A stretch of 64,000 nucleotides of DNA, from positions 1-64,000 of the forward strand of contig NZ_RBWS01000020.1 of assembly GCF_003627955.1 (NCBI RefSeq), in the 5' to 3' direction. This DNA is from Sphingobacterium puteale (GTDB lineage Bacteria; Bacteroidota; Bacteroidia; Sphingobacteriales; Sphingobacteriaceae). The stretch's first letter is position 1. Every line of letters begins with the position of its first letter. Below, piece after piece: positions 1 to 7,073 of the stretch. A program made the position numbers and the translations under genes. Below the pieces are notes generated by a model. The model saw only the letters and a program-made list of their open reading frames with translations. It searched no databases and was not told the origin of the DNA.

Positions 1-149
1 TTTCGACTTTCGTCTGTCTACTCGTCACGCTACATGATTGTGTTTTCTTAAAGAACTTTCTGCGCTTCAACTTCCGTATCCGCTATATTCCGATGGACAC
101 CAGGTCCCTCTTTATCTTTTCTGTTTTCCCGCCGTTTCCGTCGGGACTG
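1..149 (-). other. Putative rRNA operon leader, 16S expected left of the window
   Basis: No ORF here has coding character. Read on the minus strand, the segment lies directly downstream of two tandem promoters (150-180 and 301-332). At 41-60 it carries a GTTCTTTAA-type sequence that resembles the boxA antitermination element of rRNA leaders. Tandem strong promoters, an untranslated leader of about 150 nt and a boxA-like element are what is expected just upstream of a 16S rRNA gene. The rRNA itself would start beyond position 1 and is not visible, so this assignment is inference. A leader of some other stable RNA is the main alternative. Confidence 0.5.
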
Positions 150-180
150 CAAAGGTAGAAATCTTTTCCGGAATTCCAAA
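150..180 (-). promoter_or_regulatory. Leftward promoter, proximal of a tandem pair
   Basis: On the minus strand the -33 element TTTG (177-180) is followed after 19 bases by TACCTTTG (150-157), an exact match to the Bacteroidota consensus TTTG-N19-TAnnTTTG. Transcription would run left through the boxA-like leader. The sequence around the -7 box (TTTGCA) resembles that of the upstream partner at 301-332. Confidence 0.65.
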
Positions 181-300
181 AAACTTTCTCAAGTTTTTTT
201 TCTTTCTTTTTTCCCGATTTCTGCGCCTAACCTCCGTTAGGCCCCTCTTTTTTCATGGTCACCTCTCTCGAAGCAACCCTACCTCCCTTGCGGAGTGGTG

Positions 301-332
301 CAAAGATAGGGAGATTTCGGGCAGACTTCCAA
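301..332 (-). promoter_or_regulatory. Leftward promoter, distal of a tandem pair
   Basis: On the minus strand TTGG (329-332) and TATCTTTG (301-308) are separated by 20 bases. The -7 element is exact and followed by CA, as in the proximal promoter. Two such promoters about 150 bp apart reading the same way are typical of rRNA operons. Confidence 0.6.
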
Positions 333-411
333 GACTTTTGTTTTATTTTCTTTCAATATCCCTGTAACTCGCTGGGAACTTGGTGGATTCTTTTTGTGAA
401 ACAGGATCCTG

Positions 412-540
412 GGGGCTCCGGGGGACGAAAATGGACGGTTATCCGCGGATCTCCGACGGGCTCTATGGCGGAACGGGGGACCGGGGAGACCGAATCATGG
501 GCAGGCATAAGAACCGCAGCCGGGCAGTCCGCGGAGCCCA
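412..540. other. GC-rich island bounded by an inverted repeat
   Basis: This stretch is clearly richer in G and C than its AT-rich surroundings. It is bounded by GGGCTCCG (413-420) and its reverse complement CGGAGCCC (532-539), and contains the perfect palindrome ATCCGCGGAT (441-450). Short ORFs cross it in several frames, but none has a convincing start or extends beyond the island. It lies upstream of the presumed rRNA promoters. Function unknown; a structured or protein-binding element is as likely as a remnant. Confidence 0.4.
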
Positions 541-589
541 TAGAAAAATAAGGCAACAATACCAACAACAATGTCGGTACAGACCCTAT

Positions 590-684
590 GTTTAGTTAGG
601 TTTTAGTTAGGTTTTGTTTAGGTTTAGTTTAGGTATTCTTTAGCTAAAAGCTAACCTATACCTAACTAAATCCTAACCTAAGTC
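590..684. repeat. AGGTTTAG-type repeats around a hairpin
   Basis: Four to five imperfect copies of a TTTAGTTAGG-like unit run from 590 to about 634. Copies in the opposite orientation (CCTAACTAAA, CCTAACCTAA) follow at 661-680. In the centre TTAGCT (640-645) pairs with AGCTAA (649-654), and TAGGTAT (630-636) pairs with ATACCTA (658-664). The whole is an imperfect palindrome able to form a hairpin or cruciform. No T-run follows it, so it is not a simple terminator. Confidence 0.6.
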
Positions 685-985
685 TAGATTATTTCTAAAC
701 TATTATAAAATCGATACCTGAGCAGATCATAACATAAACTAAAGACGGAGATGCGACATGAACGATACCAAATCCAACCTCTCAAAATTCGCTTGAATCA
801 ACCATTTAGATCGTATTCAAACCTGATTCGGAGGCGAGCAGTTTTCCGACCGCAGCCAAAAAACTGACATAAACTAGCAACGCGTAAAATTCAGTAGAAA
901 CACAGCTTTTTGAAGCTTAAAAGTCAAAAATCACGAATTAAACCGTATATTCGGATAAAAGGAAATTTAATCACCATCACCGATT
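685..985. other. Gene-free stretch before the AraC gene
   Basis: No ORF with coding character, no RNA gene and no clear promoter seen. A short inverted repeat AGCTT/AAGCT lies near 905-917. The promoter of the downstream regulator must be here but has no exact TAnnTTTG match that I could fix. Confidence 0.4.
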
Positions 986-1819
986 TTGAACGAACTTTTC
1001 AAAATTTACCAGCTTGATGCAAATGAAGCACTACGCATCCAAGAATCGAAAAACGAAATACATCAACATGATTTCGAAGAACTGATTATTGGTGTCAAAG
1101 GGCAATTAAAACATTTTATCGATTTTAAAGCGGAAACCTATACAGCTCCTTTCGTCAGTTTTGTCGCGCAAGGTAAAAATCATCGGGTAACACCTCTCCT
1201 ATTGGACCAAAAGATCGACTTTTGGGTGATCAGATTTAAAAGTGAATTTATTCCCGAAACGACCTTCCAGCTCTATGCACATTTTCACGAAAATGCGACA
1301 TTGAAATTTTTTCGGCCCTCCTGTTTTTCCAGGCTGGTGATTTTGTGCCAAATGATGCAACAGGAAATGCAACAAGCCGTAGCTGACTATGCAGTAGTTA
1401 AGCAGTTGCTAAGTACAATATTTATTATGATCGAGTCTGAGCGAAAAAAACAATTTCCAGCCGCACAACAACAATTGAAAAACCAAAGTACAACATTCAC
1501 CAGTTTTCTATCTATACTGGAAGAAAATTATCGACGACCGGAGGGCGTTAACTATTACGCAGAAAAACTTTTTATGTCTGCCCGTAATTTAAATCTGATC
1601 TGCCAAAGTATATTGCAGCAAAGTGTATCGGAGATCATCGAAACAAGAAAACTGATAGAGGCGAAAAACCTGCTGCTAACAACCAATAAGACCATTTCAG
1701 AAATAGGTTTCGAATTAGGCTATCAGGAAAAAGCTTATTTCACCAATGTTTTTAAGAAGAAAGCCGGAATGACCCCATCTGAATTTAGACATGAGATTCA
1801 GAAACTGATTTCCGAATAA
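986..1819 (+). CDS. AraC family transcriptional regulator
   Basis: A 277-residue regulator. The first 150 residues look like a cupin-type sensor region (an early EIHQHDFEEL segment). Residues about 185-270 form the double helix-turn-helix of the AraC/XylS family, with the hallmark second-helix sequence ISEIGFELGYQEKAYFTNVFKK followed by GMTPSEFR. The only in-frame start after the upstream stop at 968-970 is a TTG at 986, and a purine-rich AAAGGAAA lies unusually far (about 20 nt) upstream, so the start is less certain than the family. It is followed 87 bp later by a co-directional dioxygenase gene with its own -7 element, a possible target. Effector unknown. Confidence 0.85.
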   Translation: MNELFKIYQLDANEALRIQESKNEIHQHDFEELIIGVKGQLKHFIDFKAETYTAPFVSFVAQGKNHRVTPLLLDQKIDFWVIRFKSEFIPETTFQLYAHFHENATLKFFRPSCFSRLVILCQMMQQEMQQAVADYAVVKQLLSTIFIMIESERKKQFPAAQQQLKNQSTTFTSFLSILEENYRRPEGVNYYAEKLFMSARNLNLICQSILQQSVSEIIETRKLIEAKNLLLTTNKTISEIGFELGYQEKAYFTNVFKKKAGMTPSEFRHEIQKLISE

Positions 1820-1867
1820 TACAACAATTTGGCTAAAAAACAATACCTGATACCGTTCCAGACTGTC

Positions 1868-1875
1868 TAATTTTG
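1868..1875 (+). promoter_or_regulatory. -7 promoter element of the ygiD-like gene
   Basis: TAATTTTG exactly matches TAnnTTTG and lies 31 bp before the start codon. No TTTG at the usual 17-23 bp distance is seen (the nearest is 36 bp away), so the promoter may depend on an activator such as the neighbouring AraC protein. Confidence 0.45.
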
Positions 1876-1906
1876 TAGGAATATTAACGCTATTCGTATC
1901 ATTCAA

Positions 1907-2791
1907 ATGCGTAGAAAGGACTTTATCAAAATTATGGCAACACTCTCCCTATCAGGCATAGCAGGTCCCGCAAGTTCATTACGTAAATTTTCTACTGACC
2001 TTGCTGCTACAGACAAATTTCCGGTTCTTTTTTTAGGACATGGAAGCCCCATGAATGCCATTGAAGACAATGAATTTGTTCAAGGGTTCAGAAAAATAGG
2101 ACAAACATTCGAAAAACCGAAAGCAATCTTAGTGATCTCAGCACACTGGGAGACACGTGGAACATTTGTTACCGCCATGGAGCATCCTGCTACAATCCAT
2201 GACTTTGGTGGTTTCCCACAAGCTTTGTTTGACGTGCAATACCCTGCTCCCGGAAGCCCCTCATTAGCCCATGAAACAAAACGCATCGTCACAAAAACAG
2301 AGGTTCATCTGGACGATAAGTGGGGCTTGGACCACGGCTCCTGGTCTGTTGTCAAACACCTGTATCCAAATGCCGACGTGCCCATTATTCAGTTGAGTAT
2401 CGACTACACCCAACCAGCTGCCTATCATTATGAAATTGCACAGCAACTGGCTGAGCTAAGAAAAAAAGGTGTATTGATTATCGGAAGTGGCAACATGGTC
2501 CACAATCTCCGAATGGTAGCCTGGGATAAACTCAATACAACAGGATATGCTTACGAATGGGCTACCATTGCCAATGATAAGATGAAAAAGTTTATTCTGG
2601 ATGGAAATCATCAGGCTTTAATTGAGTTCAGACAGCAGGGGAAAGAGTTTGATCTGGCAATCCCTACACCGGAGCACTATCTTCCTTTAATCTATAGTCT
2701 GGCTTTACAGGAAAAAAATGAAGATTTATTTTTGTTCAATGACAATTCTGTAGCAGGCTCCCTCACCATGACCTCATTAAAGATCGGTTAA
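1907..2791 (+). CDS. ygiD: DODA-type extradiol dioxygenase, YgiD family
   Basis: A 294-residue member of the LigB/DODA superfamily (class III extradiol ring-cleavage dioxygenase, YgiD branch, which opens catechol-type rings such as DOPA). Likely metal ligands are His45 in GHGSP, His80 in SAHWE and His199 in GSGNMVHN; DHGSW around residue 142 is also typical. It differs from cytosolic YgiD by an N-terminal extension of about 35 residues: an RRKDF segment and then a hydrophobic stretch resembling a Tat or lipid-free export signal, so the enzyme may be exported. The natural substrate cannot be read from sequence. It follows an AraC regulator on the same strand. Confidence 0.88.
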   Translation: MRRKDFIKIMATLSLSGIAGPASSLRKFSTDLAATDKFPVLFLGHGSPMNAIEDNEFVQGFRKIGQTFEKPKAILVISAHWETRGTFVTAMEHPATIHDFGGFPQALFDVQYPAPGSPSLAHETKRIVTKTEVHLDDKWGLDHGSWSVVKHLYPNADVPIIQLSIDYTQPAAYHYEIAQQLAELRKKGVLIIGSGNMVHNLRMVAWDKLNTTGYAYEWATIANDKMKKFILDGNHQALIEFRQQGKEFDLAIPTPEHYLPLIYSLALQEKNEDLFLFNDNSVAGSLTMTSLKIG

Positions 2792-2818
2792 CTGAAGAAC
2801 AATATAATGAAATAAGAT

Positions 2819-2872
2819 TCCAGCCCACACTATTCAACGACTATTTGTCAACGGTTTGGGCTGGATTTCTTA
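2819..2872 (+). terminator. Hairpin after ygiD
   Basis: TCCAGCCCA (2819-2827) pairs with TGGGCTGGA (2857-2865), with a smaller GAC/GTC hairpin in the loop and ATTTCTT after the stem. The long loop makes it a moderate candidate. Confidence 0.5.
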
Positions 2873-2879
2873 TGCACGT

Positions 2880-2910
2880 TTTGATGACAGCAGAGAGATA
2901 AGTACATTTG
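2880..2910 (+). promoter_or_regulatory. Promoter of the Rdx-family gene
   Basis: TTTG (2880-2883), 19 bases, then TACATTTG (2903-2910): a complete Bacteroidota promoter 33 bp before the start codon at 2944. Confidence 0.7.
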
Positions 2911-2943
2911 TTATATAGAATGTATACCATCTTAGTTTAAATC

Positions 2944-3231
2944 ATGGCAACAAAACCTGTTATTGAAATCGAGTATTGTCCAAAATGCAATTGGATGCTC
3001 CGTGCGGCCTATATGTCCCAAGAAATCCTGAGCTCATTCACCGAAGATATCCACGGCGTCCTGCTTATTCCGAGTGAAATCTCAGGCCGCTATACCATAC
3101 GCATAGACGGCAAAGAAATCTTCGATCGAAAGCGAGCAGGCCGATTTCCGGAGATAAAGGAGCTAAAACAACTGATCCGGGATATTGTCGCTCCTGAAAA
3201 ATCATTGGGACACTCGGATAAAACTTCCTAG
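2944..3231 (+). CDS. Rdx (SelW/SelT/SelH-like) family protein
   Basis: A 95-residue protein of the Rdx family, small thioredoxin-fold relatives of selenoprotein W. After the first beta strand it has the CxxC redox motif YCPKCNW (Cys12 and Cys15); here both positions are Cys, not selenocysteine. The central strand-helix pattern and the FDRKRAGRFPEIKELKQLIRD segment are typical. It has its own promoter and is monocistronic by spacing. A redox role is inferred from the family; no partner is evident nearby. Confidence 0.85.
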   Translation: MATKPVIEIEYCPKCNWMLRAAYMSQEILSSFTEDIHGVLLIPSEISGRYTIRIDGKEIFDRKRAGRFPEIKELKQLIRDIVAPEKSLGHSDKTS

Positions 3232-3309
3232 CATTCTTCCAATATAGCATAAATCGGATTTTATTAACTTCTTCTTCTTAGCAACTTTGTATAAATTAAA
3301 TGGACAATC

Positions 3310-4146
3310 ATGACTATTCAACAAGAAGTAGATTTTCAACGTATCGCCAAGGCTATACATTTCTTACAAGAAAATTTCAGAAATCAACCCACATTGGGGC
3401 AGATCGCTTCTCATGTCTACATGAGTGAAGCTCATTTTCAACGGATGTTTACCTCCTGGGCAGGCACAAGCCCAAAGAAGTTCTTGCAATATATCAGTTT
3501 AAATCATGCCAAATCACTACTGAAGGAAAACAATATTGCAGAAACCACTTTTCAGCTGGGCCTTTCAAGTAGCAGCAGGTTACACGAACTATTTATCAAT
3601 ATCGAAGGGATGACACCTGCTGAGTACAAGAATGAAGGTGCCAACCTGCTCATTTCGTATGATTACTATGATACACTTTTTGGCCCTATTATCATCGCTT
3701 CCACCGCCAAAGGTATCTGTCATATCGCTTATGAAGAAGATAAAGAATCTGCATTCAAAGCACTCCAAAGTCGTTTTCCTAACGCTAAATTTATACAACA
3801 AAGAGACATTATGCACGAAAATGCACTAAAAGCATTAAATCCACAGGATGGCGGTATCGGTCAGGTGAAACTGCACCTCAAGGGGACGGAATTTCAATTG
3901 AAAGTATGGGAGGCACTATTAAAAATTCCCATGGGCAATTTAAGCACTTACGGTTCAATTGCTTCTCAGATCGGAAACCCCAAGGCTTCACGCGCAGTAG
4001 GTACCGCCGTTGGCAGCAATCCGATTGCGTATCTGATCCCCTGCCATCGGGTTATTCAAAACAGTGGTATATTTGGCGGTTATCGTTGGGATCCGATGCG
4101 GAAAACAGCGATGATAGGCTGGGAAAGCCTCCATGCCGCAATATAA
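3310..4146 (+). CDS. AraC-type HTH fused to O6-alkylguanine-DNA methyltransferase
   Basis: A 278-residue fusion. Residues about 10-108 are an AraC-type DNA-binding domain. Residues about 115-278 are an O6-methylguanine-DNA methyltransferase with the acceptor cysteine Cys245 in PCHRVI. This is the architecture of Ada without its N-terminal zinc domain, the part that in E. coli Ada senses methylphosphotriesters. It should repair O6-methylguanine by irreversible transfer to Cys245 and may bind DNA, but the classical activation switch is missing. The alkB gene begins 23 bp downstream, so the two probably form one alkylation-damage operon. ATG start. Confidence 0.93.
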   Translation: MTIQQEVDFQRIAKAIHFLQENFRNQPTLGQIASHVYMSEAHFQRMFTSWAGTSPKKFLQYISLNHAKSLLKENNIAETTFQLGLSSSSRLHELFINIEGMTPAEYKNEGANLLISYDYYDTLFGPIIIASTAKGICHIAYEEDKESAFKALQSRFPNAKFIQQRDIMHENALKALNPQDGGIGQVKLHLKGTEFQLKVWEALLKIPMGNLSTYGSIASQIGNPKASRAVGTAVGSNPIAYLIPCHRVIQNSGIFGGYRWDPMRKTAMIGWESLHAAI

Positions 4147-4169
4147 AAAAACAAAACAGCAAGGATATC

Positions 4170-4784
4170 ATGGAACTCTTCGACAATCTTTTTGATGGAA
4201 ACAAAAATATACTACCCTATGACGGGACAGTGAATTACTACGGCAAAATACTAGATCAGGCCCAAGCAAATCACTATTTCGACCGGTTAATGGATTCCAT
4301 CGAATGGGTAAATGATCGCGCTATTATTTTTGGAAATGAAATTATCACCAAACGCAAAGTTGCCTGGTACGGCGAACAGGCCTTTGAATATAGCTATTCC
4401 AACACCACCAAAAGGGCTCTCCCTTGGACAAAAGAACTTCTCGAGCTAAAAGCTCTTGCTGAATTGAAAACACAGGAAACCTATAATTCCTGCTTATTAA
4501 ATTTATATCACAATGGTGACGAAGGCATGGCCTGGCATAGTGACGGAGAAAAGGACCTGAAAAAAAATGGGGCAATTGCTTCTTTAAGTTTTGGAGCCGA
4601 AAGAAAATTTGCGTTCAAACATAAAACCACAAAAGAAAAGATAGATCTTATTTTGGAAAATGGTAGTCTTCTAGTCATGAAAGATCTCACGCAGACCTAT
4701 TGGCTACATCGGCTACCCCCGACAAAAAAAGTGTTTAAACCACGTGTCAATCTTACTTTCAGAACTATCGATAATTTCTTTTAA
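4170..4784 (+). CDS. alkB: AlkB-like 2-oxoglutarate/Fe(II) DNA repair dioxygenase
   Basis: A 204-residue protein that should remove alkyl groups oxidatively from bases such as 1-methyladenine and 3-methylcytosine. The iron site is visible as His123-x-Asp125 (AWHSDGE) and His180 (YWLHRLP); the 2-oxoglutarate-binding arginines are in PRVNLTFR (Arg192, Arg198). The compact size and the NLYHNGDEGMAWHSD block fit the ALKBH2/3-like bacterial group. The reading frame is open much further upstream, inside the previous gene, but the ATG at 4170, preceded by AAGGAT, gives a protein of normal family length. Co-transcribed with the methyltransferase fusion. Confidence 0.93.
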   Translation: MELFDNLFDGNKNILPYDGTVNYYGKILDQAQANHYFDRLMDSIEWVNDRAIIFGNEIITKRKVAWYGEQAFEYSYSNTTKRALPWTKELLELKALAELKTQETYNSCLLNLYHNGDEGMAWHSDGEKDLKKNGAIASLSFGAERKFAFKHKTTKEKIDLILENGSLLVMKDLTQTYWLHRLPPTKKVFKPRVNLTFRTIDNFF

Positions 4785-4892
4785 ATACATCTGGATCATA
4801 AATCCAGTTCATTTACCGAATTATATACGTCGTGAGGAAGATCAGCACAACACTTATGACTTGAGCAAACATAAACTTCATCGGGTGAGAAT

Positions 4893-4928
4893 TTGGATCA
4901 ATCTCCCCTAGCGCAGCGATTGATCCAA
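4893..4928 (-). terminator. Hairpin after the M1 peptidase gene
   Basis: An 11-bp perfect stem, TTGGATCAATC (4893-4903) with GATTGATCCAA (4918-4928), lies 14 bp beyond the peptidase stop codon. There is no strong T-run, so efficiency is uncertain. Confidence 0.5.
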
Positions 4929-4941
4929 TTGAATTGATACA

Positions 4942-6822
4942 TTAGTTTACAGCTTCCCAGTCATTGTCTTTTGCTGTATAGTCCATAAAAACACCGCCAT
5001 CCAACGTAATCTTTTTTATCTTCTTAGGTGATGACCAGGTAATTGTTGCCTGTTTTTCATTCTGTTGCCAAATTGCAGGTGTTTGATGTTTTGTTTCCAA
5101 AGTGCCGTCCGTATAGGTAATCAAGACATCAAAAGGAACCGCAAATCCTCCTACGTTGTTGATCGACAAAGTGTTTTTATTACCAGATTGCTTAAAGCTA
5201 TCCACTTTTAAATCAATATAATTATTGGTAAAATACCAGTTTTTCCAAAACCAATTTAAATTCTGACCAGCTCCGGCATTGATGCTGTAAAAGAAATCCC
5301 ATGGCGTTGGATGCTTACCATGCCAAAGATCCATATAATGATGTAGTGCTTTTTTGAAAACCGCATCACCTAAATAATCCCGTAACGCGATATACGATAA
5401 GGCAGCTTTGATATAGGCATTATTTCCGTACCCCAGACCATTTAACTGTGAGGTCATGGTAATCAATGGCTGATCCTCTTCGGTGGACGGGTCAAAAATA
5501 TATCGTTTCACACGTGAGTCTTTAAAGAGCTCCTTGTTCTTTTCGGCTCCGATTTCTGCATTACCAATCCAAAATTCAAGTGCAGTAGCCCAGCCTTCGT
5601 CCATATACCCATAGCGGGTTTCATTAATTCCCATGTAAAATGGGAAATAGGTGTGCGCAATCTCATGATCCGCTGTTTGTCGGGCATCAACAAAATTATC
5701 GGGCACACTCGAATCATTGATCATCATCGGGTATTCCATATCCGCAAACCCTTGTACTGCTGTCATCGTCGGATAAGGGTAGGTCACACCGGGCCAATTT
5801 TTGGAAAACCAGTCGATGCAATACTGCTGCCAGCCAATATACTGTTCAAAATCGGGAGTACCGGCGACGTAACTGGATTGTACACTGACGCGTTTCGTTC
5901 CCAAATCCACACTACCAGCATCCCAAATATAATTGTCACTCACACTGAAACAAAAATCAGGAACATAAGTCGCTTTAAACTTCCACTTATTCCAATCCTG
6001 CTGTGCGGTCACCCGACCTTCTTTCATCTCAGATGCTGTAGCAACATGAATAGGCACATCACTTTGTTTCGATTGCTCAAAACGTTCTAAAATAGGCTTC
6101 TGCAATACCTCCGCCGCATTCTGAAGCTCACCTGTAGCCCAGACAACAAAATTCTTAGGAACAGCAATTTCAAACTGATAATCATTGAAACCATTATAGA
6201 ACTCCTGTCTACCGTTATGCTCCAAAACATCCCAGCCATTATAATCATCATAGACAGATACACGTGGATAGGAATAAGCACAATAGAAAGTAGATGCATT
6301 GAGCAGGCCTTCGCGATCACTCTCAACCGATAACGGATATTCCCAGCTAATCTCTAAGGTTGCCACCGTTCCGGGAAGAATTTTCTGCCCAAAATCACCA
6401 ATTTTGACTGTGCCCCAATCCGCACTATTTACCTCATAAACCTTTCCATTGAGCGTAAATGATTTTATTTTCAACCCCGAGGTCAAATAATCATCCGAGG
6501 CATAGTTAGCACGCACGGCGTTGGGCTTATGTACATTATTCACAAATCGGATAGCCAATTGCTTCAAAGTATCAGGGCTGTTGTTGGTATATAAAATTGT
6601 CTCATTTCCACGAACAGTCCTCGTCGCGGGATCCAATTGTACCTTTACATCGTATTTCCCAAAGTTTTGCCAGTAATTTTTACCGGGCTCTCCGGTGGTG
6701 GTGCGTGTGCCTTTTTCAATGGCTTGTTTAATATTCCTGGGTGTATAGAGTTCCTGTGCTTGCGCAAACCCCGTTAGCAACAGCAAGGCCAAACTGAAGC
6801 GATATATGTTTTGTCTGATCAT
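4942..6822 (-). CDS. M1 family metallopeptidase (aminopeptidase)
   Basis: A 626-residue secreted zinc peptidase. An N-terminal signal peptide ends near AQAQE (residues 1-23). The zinc site is HEIAH at 386-390 with the third ligand Glu409 in MDEGWA, exactly the HExxH-x18-E spacing of M1 enzymes. The N-terminal beta domain carries the VRGNETILYTNNS type of M1 fold. The usual GAMEN exopeptidase motif is replaced by a GFADMEYPMM-like segment before the zinc site. Likely periplasmic peptide degradation. It is transcribed alone from a promoter facing leftwards at 6841-6872. Confidence 0.9.
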   Translation of the reverse strand: MIRQNIYRFSLALLLLTGFAQAQELYTPRNIKQAIEKGTRTTTGEPGKNYWQNFGKYDVKVQLDPATRTVRGNETILYTNNSPDTLKQLAIRFVNNVHKPNAVRANYASDDYLTSGLKIKSFTLNGKVYEVNSADWGTVKIGDFGQKILPGTVATLEISWEYPLSVESDREGLLNASTFYCAYSYPRVSVYDDYNGWDVLEHNGRQEFYNGFNDYQFEIAVPKNFVVWATGELQNAAEVLQKPILERFEQSKQSDVPIHVATASEMKEGRVTAQQDWNKWKFKATYVPDFCFSVSDNYIWDAGSVDLGTKRVSVQSSYVAGTPDFEQYIGWQQYCIDWFSKNWPGVTYPYPTMTAVQGFADMEYPMMINDSSVPDNFVDARQTADHEIAHTYFPFYMGINETRYGYMDEGWATALEFWIGNAEIGAEKNKELFKDSRVKRYIFDPSTEEDQPLITMTSQLNGLGYGNNAYIKAALSYIALRDYLGDAVFKKALHHYMDLWHGKHPTPWDFFYSINAGAGQNLNWFWKNWYFTNNYIDLKVDSFKQSGNKNTLSINNVGGFAVPFDVLITYTDGTLETKHQTPAIWQQNEKQATITWSSPKKIKKITLDGGVFMDYTAKDNDWEAVN

Positions 6823-6840
6823 ATCTCCGAATTAAATAAT

Positions 6841-6872
6841 CAAAACTAAGATAAATTTGCACTTACTTCCAA
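6841..6872 (-). promoter_or_regulatory. Promoter of the M1 peptidase gene
   Basis: On the minus strand TTG (6870-6872) precedes TAGTTTTG (6841-6848) by 21 bases, about 20 bp before the ATG. The -7 element is exact. Confidence 0.55.
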
Positions 6873-7011
6873 GTTTAATTACCGGATTCTCTCTTACTGC
6901 CAAAAATATTCCGCCCGCACCGTTGGGCCGTAATCCCGGATCATTTATCCGGACCAATAACCTTTACACGCTTATCAGTTTATGCCAATATCTATGTTTT
7001 ACGGAATTGGC

Positions 7012-7044
7012 TTTGCCCGATTAGAAAACATTTTAATATTTTTG
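7012..7044 (+). promoter_or_regulatory. Promoter of the BamA-like barrel gene
   Basis: TTTG (7012-7015), 21 bases, TATTTTTG (7037-7044), 29 bp before the start codon at 7074. Confidence 0.6.
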
Positions 7045-7073
7045 ACGTTTAAATCTAAGATAAACCCGAAGGT

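Noticed and set aside
255..595. Short overlapping ORFs on both strands in the left GC-rich region (for example 353-571 minus, 255-551 plus)
   Set aside because: Several frames are open only because of high GC content. None has a promoter-start arrangement, domain or consistent codon use, and they overlap the presumed rRNA promoter region.
590..684. CRISPR array
   Set aside because: The repeat unit is about 10 bp, imperfect, without spacers of constant length, and arranged as a palindrome; no cas gene is nearby.
3906..4169. Upstream extension of the AlkB reading frame
   Set aside because: It lies inside the methyltransferase gene in another frame, its translation is not AlkB-like, and the ATG at 4170 gives the proper family length.
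5653..6090. 145-codon plus-strand ORF inside the M1 peptidase gene
   Set aside because: It is antisense to a clearly conserved coding sequence and has no family features.
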